NCBI RefSeq assembly: GCF_001014615.2
Contig: NZ_LBCQ02000010.1
Location: forward strand, 62,001-126,000
Origin: Aquamicrobium sp. LC103
GTDB taxonomy: Bacteria; Pseudomonadota; Alphaproteobacteria; Rhizobiales; Rhizobiaceae
Reading direction: 5' to 3'
Length of the DNA stretch: 64,000 nt
In this document: piece by piece, positions 27,428 through 34,998 of the stretch
How positions within the stretch are numbered: the first letter of the stretch is position 1
Layout of the letters: each line of letters opens with the position of its first letter
Notes under the pieces: model-generated
What the model was told of the DNA's origin: nothing
Databases searched by the model: none
Seen by the model: only the letters and a program-made list of their open reading frames with translations
Program-made: the position numbers and the translations under genes

Positions 27428-28699
27428 CTAGCCGTCGACGGCCGGCCTGATCCTGATCCGGGTGATCCGGTTCTTGTCGCGCTTCATGACGATGAAGCGC
27501 TTGCCGTGGAAGGTGAAGGCCTGCTTCTCGTCGGGAATGGTCTGGGTCTCGTGGATGACGAGGCCGGCGATGGTGGTCGCCTCTTCGTCCGGCAGGACCC
27601 AGTCGAGGGCGCGGTTGAGGTCGCGGATCGGCACCGAGCCGTCGACCACGACCGAGCCGTCCGCCTCCTGCTTGACGCCCTGCACGTCGAGATCGTGCTC
27701 GTCGGCGATCTCGCCGACGATTTCCTCGATGATGTCCTCAAGCGTCACAAGGCCTTCGACCTCGCCATACTCGTCGACCACGATGGCGAAATGCGACTTG
27801 CGGCGCAGGAAGGCATTGAGCTGGTCCTGCAGCGTGGTCGTGTCGGGCACGAACCAGGGTTTCGCGGCGATCTTCATTATGTCGATGCGCGAGAAGTCGT
27901 TCTCCACCTCGTTGAGGGCGCGCAGGAGATCCTTGGCGTGGATCACGCCGACGATGTTGTCGGACGATCCGCGCCACAAGGGCATGCGCGTGTGCGGGCT
28001 CTGCAGGATTTCGCGGACCACGGTCTCCGGACGATCGTCGGCGTTGATCGAACGCATGTTGGTGCGATGCACCATGATGTCGGAGAGTTCCAGCTCGTGC
28101 AGGTCGAGAAGACCGCCCATGCGGTCGCGATCCTGCTTCACCACCGCGCCTTCCTTGTGGAGCACGGCGACCGTGCCCCGCAACTCCTCGTGCGCCGACA
28201 GGATCGACGCGTCGCGGGAGAGGTTCACCCCGAAGAGCGACAGGAGCATGCGGACGATCCAGTTCACGATCGCCGAAAGCCCTCCGAAGACGAACATCGT
28301 CAGCCGCGCGAAGCGCGAGGCGAAAAGCGCGAACTGCTCGGGCTTCGCCAGCGCCCATGATTTCGGCAGGATTTCCGAAAAGATGACGAGCGTGATCGTC
28401 ATGGCGACAGTGGCGTAGAGCACGCCCGCGTTTCCGAAGATCGACAGGAGAACGCTCGTCGCGAGCGCGGAGGCGAGGATGTTGACGAGATTGTTGCCGA
28501 TGAGCAGCGCGCCGACAAGCCGGTCCTTGCGCTGCAGAAGGCGCTGGACGAGACTCGCTCGCTCGTCCCCGCTCGCTGCGAGCGAATGCAGGCGCGCCTT
28601 GGAGGCGGCGGTCATCCCGGTCTCGGTTCCCGAGAAGAAAAAGGAGAGCACGACCAGGATCAGGATCCCGCCGATCGCGATCCAGTTTCCCGTCGTCAT
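27428..28699 (-). CDS. CNNM/CorC (HlyC-like) transporter-associated membrane protein
   Basis: A 423-residue protein with an N-terminal DUF21/CNNM membrane domain (four helices, residues 1-170), a pair of CBS domains (about 200-325; FAIVVDEYGEVEGLVTLEDIIEEIVGEI near 300) and a C-terminal CorC_HlyC domain (about 340-420). Related proteins take part in magnesium/cobalt efflux and metal homeostasis. It overlaps the aroB stop by four bases and lies downstream of aroK-aroB, as in other rhizobia. Confidence 0.9.
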   Translation of the reverse strand: MTTGNWIAIGGILILVVLSFFFSGTETGMTAASKARLHSLAASGDERASLVQRLLQRKDRLVGALLIGNNLVNILASALATSVLLSIFGNAGVLYATVAMTITLVIFSEILPKSWALAKPEQFALFASRFARLTMFVFGGLSAIVNWIVRMLLSLFGVNLSRDASILSAHEELRGTVAVLHKEGAVVKQDRDRMGGLLDLHELELSDIMVHRTNMRSINADDRPETVVREILQSPHTRMPLWRGSSDNIVGVIHAKDLLRALNEVENDFSRIDIMKIAAKPWFVPDTTTLQDQLNAFLRRKSHFAIVVDEYGEVEGLVTLEDIIEEIVGEIADEHDLDVQGVKQEADGSVVVDGSVPIRDLNRALDWVLPDEEATTIAGLVIHETQTIPDEKQAFTFHGKRFIVMKRDKNRITRIRIRPAVDG

Positions 28700-29817
28700 G
28701 AGGAAAGGCTCTCCTTCAGGAAGGAAAGCACCTCCGAGGACGGCACGTCGCGCGCGACGAAGGCCTTGCCGATCCCGTGCGTCAGCACGAAGTTGAGCGA
28801 GCCGCGCGACACCTTCTTGTCCTGCGCCATGTAGGCGAGCAGGCGCTCGGCGTCGGGAAGCTGGCCGCGAATATCGAGCGGGGAGATCGGAAGGCCCACT
28901 TCCGCGAGATGAGATTCGACGCGCCGCGCATCGTCGGCACTCGAGAGATTGAGCCGCGTGGAGAAGCGGAACGCCATCGCCATGCCGATGGCGACGCCCT
29001 CGCCGTGCACCAGCCTTTTGCTGTCATACCCGGTCGCGGCCTCCAGCGCGTGGCCGAATGTATGACCGAGATTGAGCAGGGTGCGGTCACCCGTCTCGAA
29101 CTCGTCGCGAACCACGAAATCGGCCTTGGCCCGACAGGACTCGGCGATCGCGTGCGCACGCGCCGCGCCGCCGGCGAACACCTCGCGCCAGTTCGCCTCC
29201 AGCCACTCGAAGAATTCCGGCCGGTCGATCAACCCGTATTTGACGATCTCCGCATAGCCGGCGCGGAACTCGCGCTCCGGCAGGCTGTTGAGCACGCCGG
29301 TGTCGGCAAGCACGAGCGCCGGCTGCTGGAACACGCCGACGAGATTCTTGCCGTGCGGCGTGTTGATGCCCGTCTTGCCGCCAACGGAGGAATCGACCTG
29401 CGCGAGCAGAGAGGTCGGCATCTGCACGAATTTCATGCCGCGCCGCACGATGCCGGAGACGAATCCGGCAAGATCCCCTACCACGCCGCCGCCCAGCGCG
29501 ATCACCACGTCGCCTCTTTCCAGCCGCGCGCTCAGCACGCCATGGACGACATCCTGCAACGCCGCGAAGCTCTTGCTCTGCTCGCCCGGCGCCACCTGCA
29601 CCGATGTCGCCTCGATGCCCGATTTCGCCAGGGCACCGACGAGATCGTCCAGATAGACGGAAGCCAGGTGGTCGTCGGTCACGATCATGGCGCGCGCGCC
29701 GGGAATGCGCCTGGCGATCTCCTCGCCCGCCCGCTCGATCAATCCGGGCCCGATGAGTATGTCGTACCCTCTCGCGCCGAGATCGACCCTCACCGCGAGA
29801 ACTTCGGAATTCGTCAT
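28696..29817 (-). CDS. aroB: 3-dehydroquinate synthase
   Basis: A 373-residue NAD- and zinc-dependent enzyme of the shikimate pathway, converting DAHP to 3-dehydroquinate. Characteristic segments are ALGGGVVGDLAGFVSGIVRRG near residue 108, THGKNLVGVFQQP near 153, ERSEFRAGYAEIVKYGLI-like near 185, and the zinc-site histidines in LNLGHTFGHALEAATGY and RLVHGEGVAIGMAMA near 250-280. The length is normal. It overlaps aroK by one base, forming aroK-aroB. Confidence 0.96.
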   Translation of the reverse strand: MTNSEVLAVRVDLGARGYDILIGPGLIERAGEEIARRIPGARAMIVTDDHLASVYLDDLVGALAKSGIEATSVQVAPGEQSKSFAALQDVVHGVLSARLERGDVVIALGGGVVGDLAGFVSGIVRRGMKFVQMPTSLLAQVDSSVGGKTGINTPHGKNLVGVFQQPALVLADTGVLNSLPEREFRAGYAEIVKYGLIDRPEFFEWLEANWREVFAGGAARAHAIAESCRAKADFVVRDEFETGDRTLLNLGHTFGHALEAATGYDSKRLVHGEGVAIGMAMAFRFSTRLNLSSADDARRVESHLAEVGLPISPLDIRGQLPDAERLLAYMAQDKKVSRGSLNFVLTHGIGKAFVARDVPSSEVLSFLKESLSS

Positions 29818-30425
29818 CAGCCGTCTACTCCTTCGCCGATCCCCCGGCCGCCGCCCAGATGACCGGACAGCGCATCGATGACTTCCTCGGCGATCGTTTC
29901 ACGCTTGACGTCGCGCGTCACCACCGTCAGGTCGGCCAATGCATACACCGGGTAGCGCTCATTCATGAGCTTTTCCATCACCGCCCGCGGATCGGTATTT
30001 TTCAGCAGCGGACGGTTCTGTCGCTTGGACACGCGATCCATGAGAAGGTCGAGATCGGCCTTCAGCCAGACGGAAATTCCGTTCTCGGCTATGCAGCGGC
30101 GCGTATATTCGTTCATGAAAGCGCCGCCGCCGGTGGAGACCACTTTCGGCCCGTCCTTCAGCAGGCGCTCGATGACGCGCTGCTCGAGGGCGCGAAACTC
30201 CCCTTCGCCATAGCGCTCGAACAGTTCCGGGACCGTCATCCGCGACACGTCCTCGATCTCGTGATCGCTGTCCAGAAACGGCAGTTCCAGGGTCTGGGCG
30301 ACCTTGCGGCCGATCACCGTCTTGCCGGCGCCCATCAGCCCGACGAAGACGATCGTGCGGCCCGCGAGCCGGTCGCGCAGCATCGACGCGGTGTCGTCCG
30401 CCGATATGTTCAGGGCTGGGTCCAT
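29817..30425 (-). CDS. aroK: Shikimate kinase
   Basis: A 202-residue P-loop kinase that phosphorylates shikimate at the 3-position. Walker A is [17 protein letters not shown] near residue 28, the shikimate site [10 protein letters not shown] near 51, and [15 protein letters not shown] near 95. The lid arginine is in [13 protein letters not shown] near 135. The N-terminal 20 residues are an alphaproteobacterial extension. It is the first gene of the aroK-aroB-CNNM unit. Confidence 0.96.
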   Translation of the reverse strand: MDPALNISADDTASMLRDRLAGRTIVFVGLMGAGKTVIGRKVAQTLELPFLDSDHEIEDVSRMTVPELFERYGEGEFRALEQRVIERLLKDGPKVVSTGGGAFMNEYTRRCIAENGISVWLKADLDLLMDRVSKRQNRPLLKNTDPRAVMEKLMNERYPVYALADLTVVTRDVKRETIAEEVIDALSGHLGGGRGIGEGVDG

Positions 30426-30566
30426 CTCTGCCTCTTTTGCGAGGTATCGACATCAAAAGCAGGATTGCGTCAAGCAGACACACCGCTCCCACGCCTTGAA
30501 ATGAACACCCGTGCACCCCATAAGGGTGGCGGACGGTAGGAATTCCTTGGGGATAAGCGTTTCGGA

Positions 30567-30716
30567 ATGCCCACACTTTTCCGGTTCTTGACGATCCTGG
30601 CTGTTCTCGCCGGCGTCGTCTACGGTTCCATGTACGCTCTGGTCTGGTATGTCGAGCCCAACAAGGGCGAGATGACGGTGCGCATCCCTGCCGAAAGGCT
30701 CAATCCGCCCCGCTGA
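30567..30716 (+). CDS. Small single-helix membrane protein
   Basis: A 49-residue ORF: MPTLFRFLTILAVLAGVVYG, then SMYALVWYVEPNKGEMTVRIP and a short basic end. One membrane helix covers residues 4-27. Proteins of this shape, including the VEPNKGEMTVRIP tail, are conserved beside aroK in Rhizobiales, where they are often misnamed. A GGGGAT stretch lies about ten bases before the ATG. The function is unknown. It converges with the next small gene, four bases between stops. Confidence 0.75.
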   Translation: MPTLFRFLTILAVLAGVVYGSMYALVWYVEPNKGEMTVRIPAERLNPPR

Positions 30717-30720
30717 CCGC

Positions 30721-30894
30721 TCACGCGAGCAGATAGGCCGCGCCGACTGCCATCAGAATCGCGATCCCCGCTGAAATCGCGACTCCGCCGGCACGGGACT
30801 GGCGCGCACGACGCCTGCCTGGCTTGGTGTTGGTCGGAAAGTCCCCCATGGCAAGACGGGCAGCGTTCTGAACCCGGTTCATCTCGGCAATCAT
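30721..30894 (-). CDS. Small basic membrane protein
   Basis: A 57-residue ORF. A polar N-terminus (MIAEMNRVQNAARLAMGDFP) is followed by a basic stretch (KPGRRRARQSRAG) and a C-terminal helix (GVAISAGIAILMAVGAAYLLA). A strong Shine-Dalgarno, GGGAGG, stands six bases before the ATG, which is the best evidence that it is translated. I do not recognise the family. It is tail-anchored in form, so it is probably inserted in the inner membrane. Confidence 0.65.
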   Translation of the reverse strand: MIAEMNRVQNAARLAMGDFPTNTKPGRRRARQSRAGGVAISAGIAILMAVGAAYLLA

Positions 30895-30973
30895 GGCTTT
30901 CCTCCCTGCATGCGGGCAGAAGACGATTCATCGGGATCATTCCCGCCAACACAAAAAATTTCTCTCATTTAAT

Positions 30974-30998
30974 GGAACGTGTTTCAAGCTCATCCGTT
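30974..30998 (+). promoter_or_regulatory. EcfG-type promoter ahead of the candidate sRNA
   Basis: GGAAC (30974-30978), 16 bases, CGTT (30995-30998): an exact match to the general-stress-response sigma factor consensus. No ORF follows on this strand before the terminator at 31106. Confidence 0.8.
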
Positions 30999-31004
30999 AA
31001 CCGG

Positions 31005-31133
31005 CCTGTGGCGGACCATTCGAAGACCCCTCCAAATCGCCCCCCCAAGCGAGTGGTCTGCCTTTAGGAAGACGATAGTCCCCCGATAAATCGTCTCCCA
31101 ACTTCAAAGCCGGTCGCAAGACCGGCTTTTTTT
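31005..31133 (+). ncRNA. Candidate EcfG-dependent small RNA with C-rich loops
   Basis: About 129 bases lie between an exact EcfG promoter and a perfect intrinsic terminator, with no ORF. Hairpin 1 pairs 31011-31022 with 31050-31061 (12 pairs, two G-U) and exposes a 27-base loop holding CCCCTCC and a run of seven C. Hairpin 2 pairs 31070-31076 with 31090-31096 around a loop with CCCCC. Then follow a single-stranded stretch with TCTCCCAAC and the terminator stem. Known relative in design: Caulobacter GsrN, a sigma-T-controlled RNA that uses a C-rich loop to bind mRNAs. The start is set by promoter spacing, not by data. It ends 20 bases from the stop of the convergent histidine kinase gene. Confidence 0.68.
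31106..31133 (+). terminator. Intrinsic terminator of the candidate sRNA
   Basis: AAAGCCGGTC and GACCGGCTTT form a perfect ten-base stem around a GCAA tetraloop, followed by T residues (a run of seven in all). It is strong on the plus strand; on the minus strand it could also weakly end the histidine kinase transcript. Confidence 0.9.
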
Positions 31134-31153
31134 CTGGCCTGGATTTTCCGGAT

Positions 31154-32143
31154 TCAAAGGATCTCGAAGCTCTCCGAAGGGACTTCGAGTACATATTTGA
31201 GCGCATGGGCGTTGAAGCTCAGCTCGGCCCGCCCGTCGAGCGAGACGGGAACGACACGCTCGAGCGCAACGCTTCCAAACCGACGCTCCTCCGGCGCCTG
31301 CTTGAACTCCGTGCGCTCGTCCCATTCAAGGACGAGTGACCGCGAGCCGCCTTCGGCCGTCGTCAGCGTCGATTTCAGCGATACGTGTCCGTCCGGGCGC
31401 GACAGGGCTCCATGGCTCATCGAATTCACCACGAGCTCGTGCAGCGCCAGCCCGATATGGAGCGCAGCGTTGGGATTGAGGTAGGGGTCGACGCCTTCGA
31501 AACGCACGCTGTAGCCGGGGTCCTCGCAGTAGCGGGAAACCTGTCCTTCGATCAGTTCGCTGAGTGTCGCGCCGCGCCAGTTCGAAGAGGTGACGAGGTC
31601 CTGCGAGGATGCGAGCGACTGGATGCGCCCGCGAAACCGCTTGAGAAACACCTCGATGCTGCCCGAATAGCGTCCGGTCTGGGTCGCTATGCTCAGGATG
31701 ATGGCGAGCAGGTTCTTGGAACGGTGGCTGACTTCGCGCAGGAGCGTGCGCAACGTCTGCTCGCGATGCTTCTGCTCGGTGGTCTCCACGATCGTCGATA
31801 CGATGCCGAAGGTCGCTCCGTCCTCGTCATGGTCGGCATCTATCCACATGTCGAACCAGCGGCCGCCGTCCTCCATGCCGTCCCGGAACTCGAACTTCTG
31901 CGGCATGCCGCTGGACAGTACCGCCTTCTTCAGTTCGATGATTCGTTCGGCGACGTTTTCCGGCATGAACTCGCGGTCGGTCTGCCCCCGAAGATCACCG
32001 GAGGACCAGGCGAGAGGCACGTTCTGCGCCCAGGTCACGTCGAGATCGACATTCTGGTAGATGACGATTATTCCGGTGTTGCGCAGAGCGCGCACAAGGC
32101 TGCGCCCTACCTCCACCGTACCGCTGGAAGAATGGATGTTCAC
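31154..32143 (-). CDS. HWE-family sensor histidine kinase of the stress locus
   Basis: A 329-residue cytoplasmic kinase without membrane helices. An N-terminal PAS-like domain (about residues 15-125, with VDLDVTWAQNVP near 32) precedes an HWE/HisKA_2 core: H-box REVSHRSKNLLAII with His140, N-box LALHELVVNSMSHG near 228, and the W-x-E segment LVLEWDERTE near 272. HWE kinases such as PhyK-type proteins phosphorylate PhyR. It starts with GTG. An exact EcfG promoter lies upstream (32238-32262), so it is probably itself stress-induced. Confidence 0.87.
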   Translation of the reverse strand: MNIHSSSGTVEVGRSLVRALRNTGIIVIYQNVDLDVTWAQNVPLAWSSGDLRGQTDREFMPENVAERIIELKKAVLSSGMPQKFEFRDGMEDGGRWFDMWIDADHDEDGATFGIVSTIVETTEQKHREQTLRTLLREVSHRSKNLLAIILSIATQTGRYSGSIEVFLKRFRGRIQSLASSQDLVTSSNWRGATLSELIEGQVSRYCEDPGYSVRFEGVDPYLNPNAALHIGLALHELVVNSMSHGALSRPDGHVSLKSTLTTAEGGSRSLVLEWDERTEFKQAPEERRFGSVALERVVPVSLDGRAELSFNAHALKYVLEVPSESFEIL

Positions 32144-32237
32144 GCCGTTGTCGCCCTTGCGGTCTATTCTCCCGACTCCCCATGACTACGCCATTTTTCC
32201 TTTTCTCCGGTCTGTCGCCAAGGAAAATTGAGCATAG

Positions 32238-32262
32238 AACGTGTTGTTTTGTAATAAGTTCC
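32238..32262 (-). promoter_or_regulatory. EcfG-type promoter of the histidine kinase gene
   Basis: On the minus strand GGAAC (32262-32258), 16 bases, CGTT (32241-32238), about 95 bases before the GTG start. Confidence 0.75.
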
Positions 32263-32372
32263 CCAGGAAAGACGGGCTCGGCGAAGGTACATCGTCACCT
32301 TCGCCTTTCAACCGGTGAGCACCGGCGAACTCGCCTGCCGCTCTTCATTTTTCGCCAGACCTCGCGTCCGGT

Positions 32373-32540
32373 CTATCGCGCGCGCCTGAGCAATCCCGCA
32401 AGCAGCGAGATCACGAGGAACGCCAAGAAGATGAAGAACAGAATCTGAGCTATTCCCGCGGATGTACCCGCAATGCCGCCGAAGCCCAAGGCTCCCGCAA
32501 TAATTGCCACAACCAGGAAAATAAGAGCCCAGTACAGCAT
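32373..32540 (-). CDS. DUF1328 small membrane protein
   Basis: A 55-residue protein: [20 protein letters not shown], then [20 protein letters not shown] and [15 protein letters not shown]. The two helices with GFGGIAG between them are the DUF1328 (YtjA-like) signature. It is a stress-associated inner-membrane protein of unknown role. AAAGGAG stands seven bases before the ATG. An exact EcfG promoter lies 32 bases upstream, which places it in the general stress regulon. Confidence 0.88.
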   Translation of the reverse strand: MLYWALIFLVVAIIAGALGFGGIAGTSAGIAQILFFIFLAFLVISLLAGLLRRAR

Positions 32541-32571
32541 GGTAAGTCTCCTTTAGAATGATCTCATGAAG

Positions 32572-32596
32572 AACGTCCGCTCCAACGATTGGTTCC
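32572..32596 (-). promoter_or_regulatory. EcfG-type promoter of the DUF1328 gene
   Basis: On the minus strand GGAAC (32596-32592), 16 bases, CGTT (32575-32572), 32 bases before the start codon. Confidence 0.82.
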
Positions 32597-32612
32597 CGGC
32601 CGTTCCCGCACG

Positions 32613-32637
32613 AAAAAGGCCGCCCGGGCGGCGGCCT
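32613..32637 (-). terminator. Intrinsic terminator after phyR
   Basis: On the minus strand AGGCCGCC and GGGCGGCCT pair around a short C-rich loop, followed by five T. It lies 22 bases after the phyR stop and separates it from the DUF1328 promoter. Confidence 0.75.
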
Positions 32638-32658
32638 CCGTCGATGGGAATCGCCGGA

Positions 32659-33453
32659 TCACGCTGCCGCCTTGGCCTGCCTGTCGAAGAAAAGTGCCTG
32701 GCTTATCAGCGCTTTGACCATATCGGGATTGAACGGTTTGGTGACGAGGAAGGCGGGCTCCGGGCGCTCGCCGGTTAGAAGCCGCTCCGGGAAAGCGGTG
32801 ATGAAGATGACGGGAACGGGAGACGTCGCCAGGATTTCGTTGACGGCGTCGATGCCGGAGCTGCCGTCCGCGAGCTGGATGTCGGCGAGCACCATCTTCG
32901 GCTGGGTCGACTGGAACAGCGCCGTCGCCTCCTTGTGGGTGCGCGCGGTGCCGACGACGCGGTGTCCGAGGCTCTCGACCATCTGCTCGATGTCCATGGC
33001 GATCAGCGGTTCGTCCTCGATGATGAGGATGTCGGTCGCCACCTGGCGCGAGATGTCGTCGCTCGCCTCGCTGAGCAGTTCGGCAAAGCGATCTTCGTCG
33101 ACGTCGAGTATTTCAGCGGCTTCGATCTCGTTGAAACCCTCGACCGCGACGAGCAGGAACGCCTGCCGGGGCAGAGGCGCGAGCGCCGACAGGTTCGCCA
33201 CCGCCTTGCTTTCCCAGGGCGACGCCGCTTCCTCCTCGGGCACCTGTATGGCGACGGACGAGAACAGCTTGGTGAAAACGCGGTAGAGCGCGATGCGGTC
33301 GGTGGTCGCCTCGGGGAATACGTTCACATCCGCTATTATGGCCTCCAGCGTGGCGGCGACCAGCGCGTCTCCGCTCGATTGCGAACCGGAAACGGCCCGC
33401 GAAAACCGCCTGAGAAAAGGCAGATGAGGCGCAATCCGTGCGGACAAACTCAT
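32659..33453 (-). CDS. phyR: General stress response regulator PhyR
   Basis: A 264-residue protein with a sigma-factor-like N-terminal domain (about residues 10-130, PRQAFLLVAVEGFNEIEAAEIL near 95) fused to a receiver domain (about 140-258). The receiver has IIEDEP at 144-149, phospho-acceptor Asp191 in MVLADIQLADG, and FITAFPERLL then VTKPFNPD. When phosphorylated, PhyR binds NepR through the sigma-like domain and frees EcfG. It is divergent from nepR-ecfG and has its own exact EcfG promoter, so it is part of a positive loop. Confidence 0.97.
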   Translation of the reverse strand: MSLSARIAPHLPFLRRFSRAVSGSQSSGDALVAATLEAIIADVNVFPEATTDRIALYRVFTKLFSSVAIQVPEEEAASPWESKAVANLSALAPLPRQAFLLVAVEGFNEIEAAEILDVDEDRFAELLSEASDDISRQVATDILIIEDEPLIAMDIEQMVESLGHRVVGTARTHKEATALFQSTQPKMVLADIQLADGSSGIDAVNEILATSPVPVIFITAFPERLLTGERPEPAFLVTKPFNPDMVKALISQALFFDRQAKAAA

Positions 33454-33510
33454 GATATGGCGTCTCCCTCGACAATGCTGAAATTAGATCACGATCGTTG
33501 CGAACTCTTC

Positions 33511-33535
33511 AACGCAGTCCGATCAAAAAAGTTCC
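33511..33535 (-). promoter_or_regulatory. EcfG-type promoter of phyR
   Basis: On the minus strand GGAAC (33535-33531), 16 bases, CGTT (33514-33511), 58 bases before the phyR start. Its -35 box is eight bases from that of the divergent nepR promoter. Confidence 0.88.
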
Positions 33536-33543
33536 TCGCATCG

Positions 33544-33568
33544 GGAACGTTTCCCACGCCGGGGCGTT
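33544..33568 (+). promoter_or_regulatory. EcfG-type promoter of nepR-ecfG
   Basis: GGAAC (33544-33548), 16 bases, CGTT (33565-33568), 99 bases before nepR. It gives autoregulation of the sigma factor. Confidence 0.88.
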
Positions 33569-33667
33569 TGAGATCGGCTTGGTAGCTTCCAACAGGCTGC
33601 CGCGAGGGGGTAGCATAAAGAGAAGAAAACCACGAATATCCGATATCTTGGGGCGAAGAGACATAGC

Positions 33668-33874
33668 ATGAAAACCACCGCAACGGCTGCCAAGCGCAGC
33701 CAGAAGAAGGCCTCCGGCGGGTCCGACGCGCTGGGCGCCAACTCGGAAATCGGTCGGAAACTGAAGCAATATTACGACGAACTCATTTCCGACGACATTC
33801 CGGATAAGTTTGCGGATCTCCTGAGGCAACTGGAGGAGCGCGAAGAGGCACAGCCTGCGCGCCAAGGGGAGTGA
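33668..33874 (+). CDS. nepR: Anti-sigma factor NepR
   Basis: A 68-residue protein with the NepR core IGRKLKQYYDELISDDIPDKFADLLRQLEE shown by IGRKLKQYYDELIS and IPDKFADLLRQL at about residues 28-57; the flanking parts are polar and likely disordered. NepR holds EcfG inactive until phosphorylated PhyR takes it away. It overlaps or adjoins ecfG directly, and both are read from the EcfG promoter at 33544. Confidence 0.95.
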   Translation: MKTTATAAKRSQKKASGGSDALGANSEIGRKLKQYYDELISDDIPDKFADLLRQLEEREEAQPARQGE

Positions 33875-33876
33875 AC

Positions 33877-34419
33877 ATGGCCCCAACCTTCAAGGATGAA
33901 CTTCTTGCTGCGATCCCCAGCCTTCGCGCATTCGCGATGTCGCTGGCGCAGAATGCCGACAAAGCCGACGATCTCGTGCAGGAAACGCTCGTCAAGGCTT
34001 GGGACAAGCAGTCCTCGTTCCAGCCCGGAACCAATCTCAAGGCCTGGATATTCACCATCCTGCGCAACGAATTCTATTCGCAGATGCGCAAGCGCGGCCG
34101 CGAGGTACAGGACAGCGACGGCGCCATCACCGCGCGCCTTGCCGTTCACCCGAGCCAGCACGGCTCGATGGATCTCGACGATTTCCGCGCGGCGCTCGAA
34201 ACACTGCCGGAGGACCAGCGCGAGGCGATTATCCTGATCGGCGCTTCCGGCTTTTCCTACGAAGAGGCGGCGGAGATTTGCGGCTGCGCGGTCGGAACCA
34301 TCAAGAGCCGCGTTAGCAGGGCCAGGGCCCGGTTGCAGGAGGTTCTGTCGGTTGCCGGTGAAGGAGACTTCGGTCCCGATCCGATCGCCGCGCAAGTCAT
34401 GGGCTCCAACGCGGCATGA
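33877..34419 (+). CDS. ecfG: General stress sigma factor EcfG (ECF15)
   Basis: A 180-residue ECF sigma factor. Region 2 contains KADDLVQETLVKAWDKQSSF and NLKAWIFTILRNEFYSQMRK; region 4 contains LPEDQREAIILIGASGFSYEEAAEI and CAVGTIKSRVSRARARL. This is the sigma factor of the alphaproteobacterial general stress response and reads GGAAC-N16-CGTT promoters. I chose the ATG at 33877, five bases after GGGGAG; a GTG at 33871 overlaps the nepR stop. It converges with the receiver gene at 34437. Confidence 0.96.
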   Translation: MAPTFKDELLAAIPSLRAFAMSLAQNADKADDLVQETLVKAWDKQSSFQPGTNLKAWIFTILRNEFYSQMRKRGREVQDSDGAITARLAVHPSQHGSMDLDDFRAALETLPEDQREAIILIGASGFSYEEAAEICGCAVGTIKSRVSRARARLQEVLSVAGEGDFGPDPIAAQVMGSNAA

Positions 34420-34436
34420 TTCCCATGGCCGGCCGG

Positions 34437-34835
34437 TCAGCCGGCCATTGGGTCGCCGGCGGCCTGCTTGACGGCGTGAAGAAGCGCCTCGACCAGAAGC
34501 GATCCGCTGTAGGGCTTGCCGACCACCCGCACGGTGGGGAACTCGCGGGACAAATGCTCGAAGTCGGAATATCCGGTGGCGAAAACGAAGGGAACTCCCA
34601 AGCCTCGCAGACCCTTCGCAAAATCGAATGTCGACGCTCCCGACAGCATGACGTCGATGACCGCCACGTCGAATACCCGGAACCGGTCCGGATCGGAGCC
34701 CGCCTCATCCAGGCTCTTGAGGATGACCACCTCGCCGGCGCCGTGGTCGCGGCAGAGCTGCTCCACATCCATGGCGATGAGGAATTCGTCTTCGAGAATG
34801 AGGATACGCAAACCGTCGAGCATCAGCTTGGGCAA
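34437..34835 (-). CDS. Single-domain receiver of the FAT GUY type
   Basis: A 132-residue lone receiver. ILILEDEFLIAMDVEQLC forms the acidic pocket, the phospho-acceptor Asp is in VAVIDVMLSG, and PFVFATGYSD near residue 84 matches the FAT GUY motif (PFxFATGY) of response regulators that act as phosphate relays between HWE/HisKA2 kinases and PhyR, for example Sphingomonas SdrG. The TTG at 34835 has AAGGAG eight bases upstream; an ATG lies 12 bases further in. Its place beside ecfG supports a role in the stress phosphorelay. Confidence 0.85.
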   Translation of the reverse strand: MPKLMLDGLRILILEDEFLIAMDVEQLCRDHGAGEVVILKSLDEAGSDPDRFRVFDVAVIDVMLSGASTFDFAKGLRGLGVPFVFATGYSDFEHLSREFPTVRVVGKPYSGSLLVEALLHAVKQAAGDPMAG

Positions 34836-34998
34836 TGAAATTTCTCCTTGAAACGACCGATAGATGACGAAATCCGCAGACCTTGTCATTTAAAAAAGAC
34901 ACACTGTGCCAACGGGCGCTCCGCGGCATATCGCCTGCTGGATCACGGTGCGGAAAAACGCTCCGATTCCAGGCAGCGCCCGCCCCCGGGAGGAAGTC

